From: Acidovorax sp. HDW3
GTDB taxonomy: Bacteria; Pseudomonadota; Gammaproteobacteria; Burkholderiales; Burkholderiaceae_C
Assembly: GCF_011303755.1 (NCBI RefSeq)
Contig: NZ_CP049885.1
Location: 212,001 to 276,000 of the forward strand
Direction: 5' to 3'
Length of the DNA stretch: 64,000 nt
Shown piece after piece: positions 63,036 to 64,000 of the stretch. How positions within the stretch are numbered: the stretch's first letter is position 1; each line of letters opens with the position of its first letter. The notes below the pieces were generated by a model. It was not told the origin of the DNA. It saw only the letters and a list, made by a program, of their open reading frames with translations, and ran no database searches. Both the position numbers and the translations under genes were made by a program.

Positions 63036-63989
63036 ATGCTCACCTTCCAACAAATCATCCTCAAACTCCAGTCCTACTGGGCCGACCAGGGTTGCGCGCT
63101 TTTGCAGCCCTACGACATGGAGGTCGGCGCCGGCACTTCGCACACCGCCACCTTTTTGCGCGCCATCGGCCCCGAGCCTTGGCGCGCCGCCTACGTGCAG
63201 CCCAGCCGCCGCCCCAAGGACGGGCGCTACGGCGACAACCCCAACCGCCTGCAGCACTACTACCAGTTCCAGGTGGTCCTGAAGCCCGCGCCGGCCAACA
63301 TCCTGGAGCTGTACCTGGGCAGCCTCGAAGCGCTGGGCTTTGATCTGAAGAAGAACGACATCCGCTTCGTCGAGGACGACTGGGAGAACCCCACGCTCGG
63401 TGCCTGGGGCCTGGGCTGGGAAGTCTGGCTCAACGGCATGGAAGTGACGCAGTTCACCTACTTCCAGCAGGTGGCCGGCATCGACTGCAAGCCCGCCACC
63501 GGCGAGATCACCTACGGTCTGGAACGCCTGGCCATGTACCTGCAGGGCGTGGACAACGTCTACAACCTGACCTGGACGGAAGGGCCTGATGGATCCAAGT
63601 TGAGTTATGGCGACGTGTACCACCAGAACGAGGTCGAGCAGTCCACCTACAACTTCGAGCATTCCGACGCCGACTTTTTGTTCACCGCCTTTGGCGCGTA
63701 TGAGAAGCAGGCCCAGCATTTGATGGCCGAGCAGCTGGCGCTGCCCGCCTACGAGCAGGTCTTGAAGGCCGCGCACACCTTCAACCTGCTCGATGCGCGC
63801 GGGGCGATCAGCGTCACCGAGCGCGCCGCCTACATTGGCCGCATCCGCAACCTGGCGCGCGCCGTGGGCAAGAGCTACCTCGACAGCCGCGCGCGCCTGG
63901 GTTTTCCCATGGCGCCGCGCGCACATGCCGATGAGGTGCTGGCCGAGCTGGCCAAGGCCGCCGAACAACAAAGCAAAAAAGCCGCCTGA
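63036..63989 (+). CDS. glyQ: Glycyl-tRNA synthetase alpha subunit
   Basis: Catalytic alpha chain of the bacterial (alpha2-beta2) glycine-tRNA ligase. It is 317 aa, close to the E. coli length (303 aa). [60 protein letters not shown] and [20 protein letters not shown] are highly conserved in the family. The frame is open far upstream but ATG 63036 begins conservation. GlyS is expected directly downstream, beyond the window; only 11 bp remain after the stop. Confidence 0.97.
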   Translation: MLTFQQIILKLQSYWADQGCALLQPYDMEVGAGTSHTATFLRAIGPEPWRAAYVQPSRRPKDGRYGDNPNRLQHYYQFQVVLKPAPANILELYLGSLEALGFDLKKNDIRFVEDDWENPTLGAWGLGWEVWLNGMEVTQFTYFQQVAGIDCKPATGEITYGLERLAMYLQGVDNVYNLTWTEGPDGSKLSYGDVYHQNEVEQSTYNFEHSDADFLFTAFGAYEKQAQHLMAEQLALPAYEQVLKAAHTFNLLDARGAISVTERAAYIGRIRNLARAVGKSYLDSRARLGFPMAPRAHADEVLAELAKAAEQQSKKAA

Positions 63990-64000
63990 GCCGGAGAGAA

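Overview
The window is about 64 kb of GC-rich DNA with dense, short-spaced genes. It looks like a chromosomal segment of a beta-proteobacterium, most likely family Comamonadaceae (Acidovorax/Alicycliphilus/Diaphorobacter/Comamonas-like). The reasons are the protein families (DUF3567, DUF1840, DUF3108, polyhydroxyalkanoic-acid-system protein, narK1-narK2-narGHJI with a parvulin gene) and a dispersed palindromic repeat containing AGCGCAAGCAGCTAT, which I recall from genomes of this family. No rRNA, tRNA, CRISPR, IS element or phage gene was seen.

Layout. 1-4.9 kb: a glycolate-oxidase-type flavoprotein (cut by the window start), purU, and a PAS-GGDEF-EAL c-di-GMP protein. 4.9-22 kb: a nitrate-respiration region with a ChaN-like lipoprotein, narX-narL, a putative delta-class carbonic anhydrase lipoprotein, a lipase-like hydrolase on the other strand, then narK1, narK2, narG, narH, narJ, narI, a parvulin-type isomerase and a beta-carbonic anhydrase. 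22-26.5 kb: B12-dependent ribonucleotide reductase nrdJ, a nitroreductase, an unknown gene and a hemerythrin-like protein. 26.5-30.5 kb: DUF3567, a proline-rich DUF3108 protein, a fumarylacetoacetase-fold protein and yqhD. 30.5-33.4 kb: a compact minus-strand redox set (MarR regulator, membrane FAD/NAD reductase, cytochrome c', cytochrome b561) with visibly lower GC. 33.6-46 kb: an orphan molybdopterin oxidoreductase, an orphan ABC binding protein, an M20 amidohydrolase, a wax-ester synthase/DGAT, acyl-CoA-binding protein, small conserved genes, an MBL hydrolase, fadD and a lipase-like gene. 46-48 kb: hpd-phhA for phenylalanine/tyrosine breakdown. 48-62 kb: two paralogous secreted lipases in inverted orientation (one with its foldase) flanking GNAT, corC-lnt, fabA-fabB and a complete branched-chain 2-oxoacid dehydrogenase operon. 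The window ends with a DUF3592 protein and glyQ.

How it fits together: the organism can sense nitrate (NarXL), import it (NarK1/2) and respire it (NarGHI, assembled by NarJ). It makes dNTPs without oxygen using NrdJ. It degrades lipids and aromatic or branched-chain amino acids, feeding fatty-acid and storage-lipid metabolism (lipases, FadD, ACBP, WS/DGAT, FabAB, BCKDH).

The most unusual feature is the dispersed repeat. I count eleven full or nearly full copies and one half copy. Most lie between genes, where they supply terminators, stop codons or sequence next to start sites. Three lie inside genes (chaN, lnt and the BCKDH E2 gene), all in the same orientation and the same reading phase, each encoding the peptide AQAAI. 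This resembles a protein-coding palindromic element.
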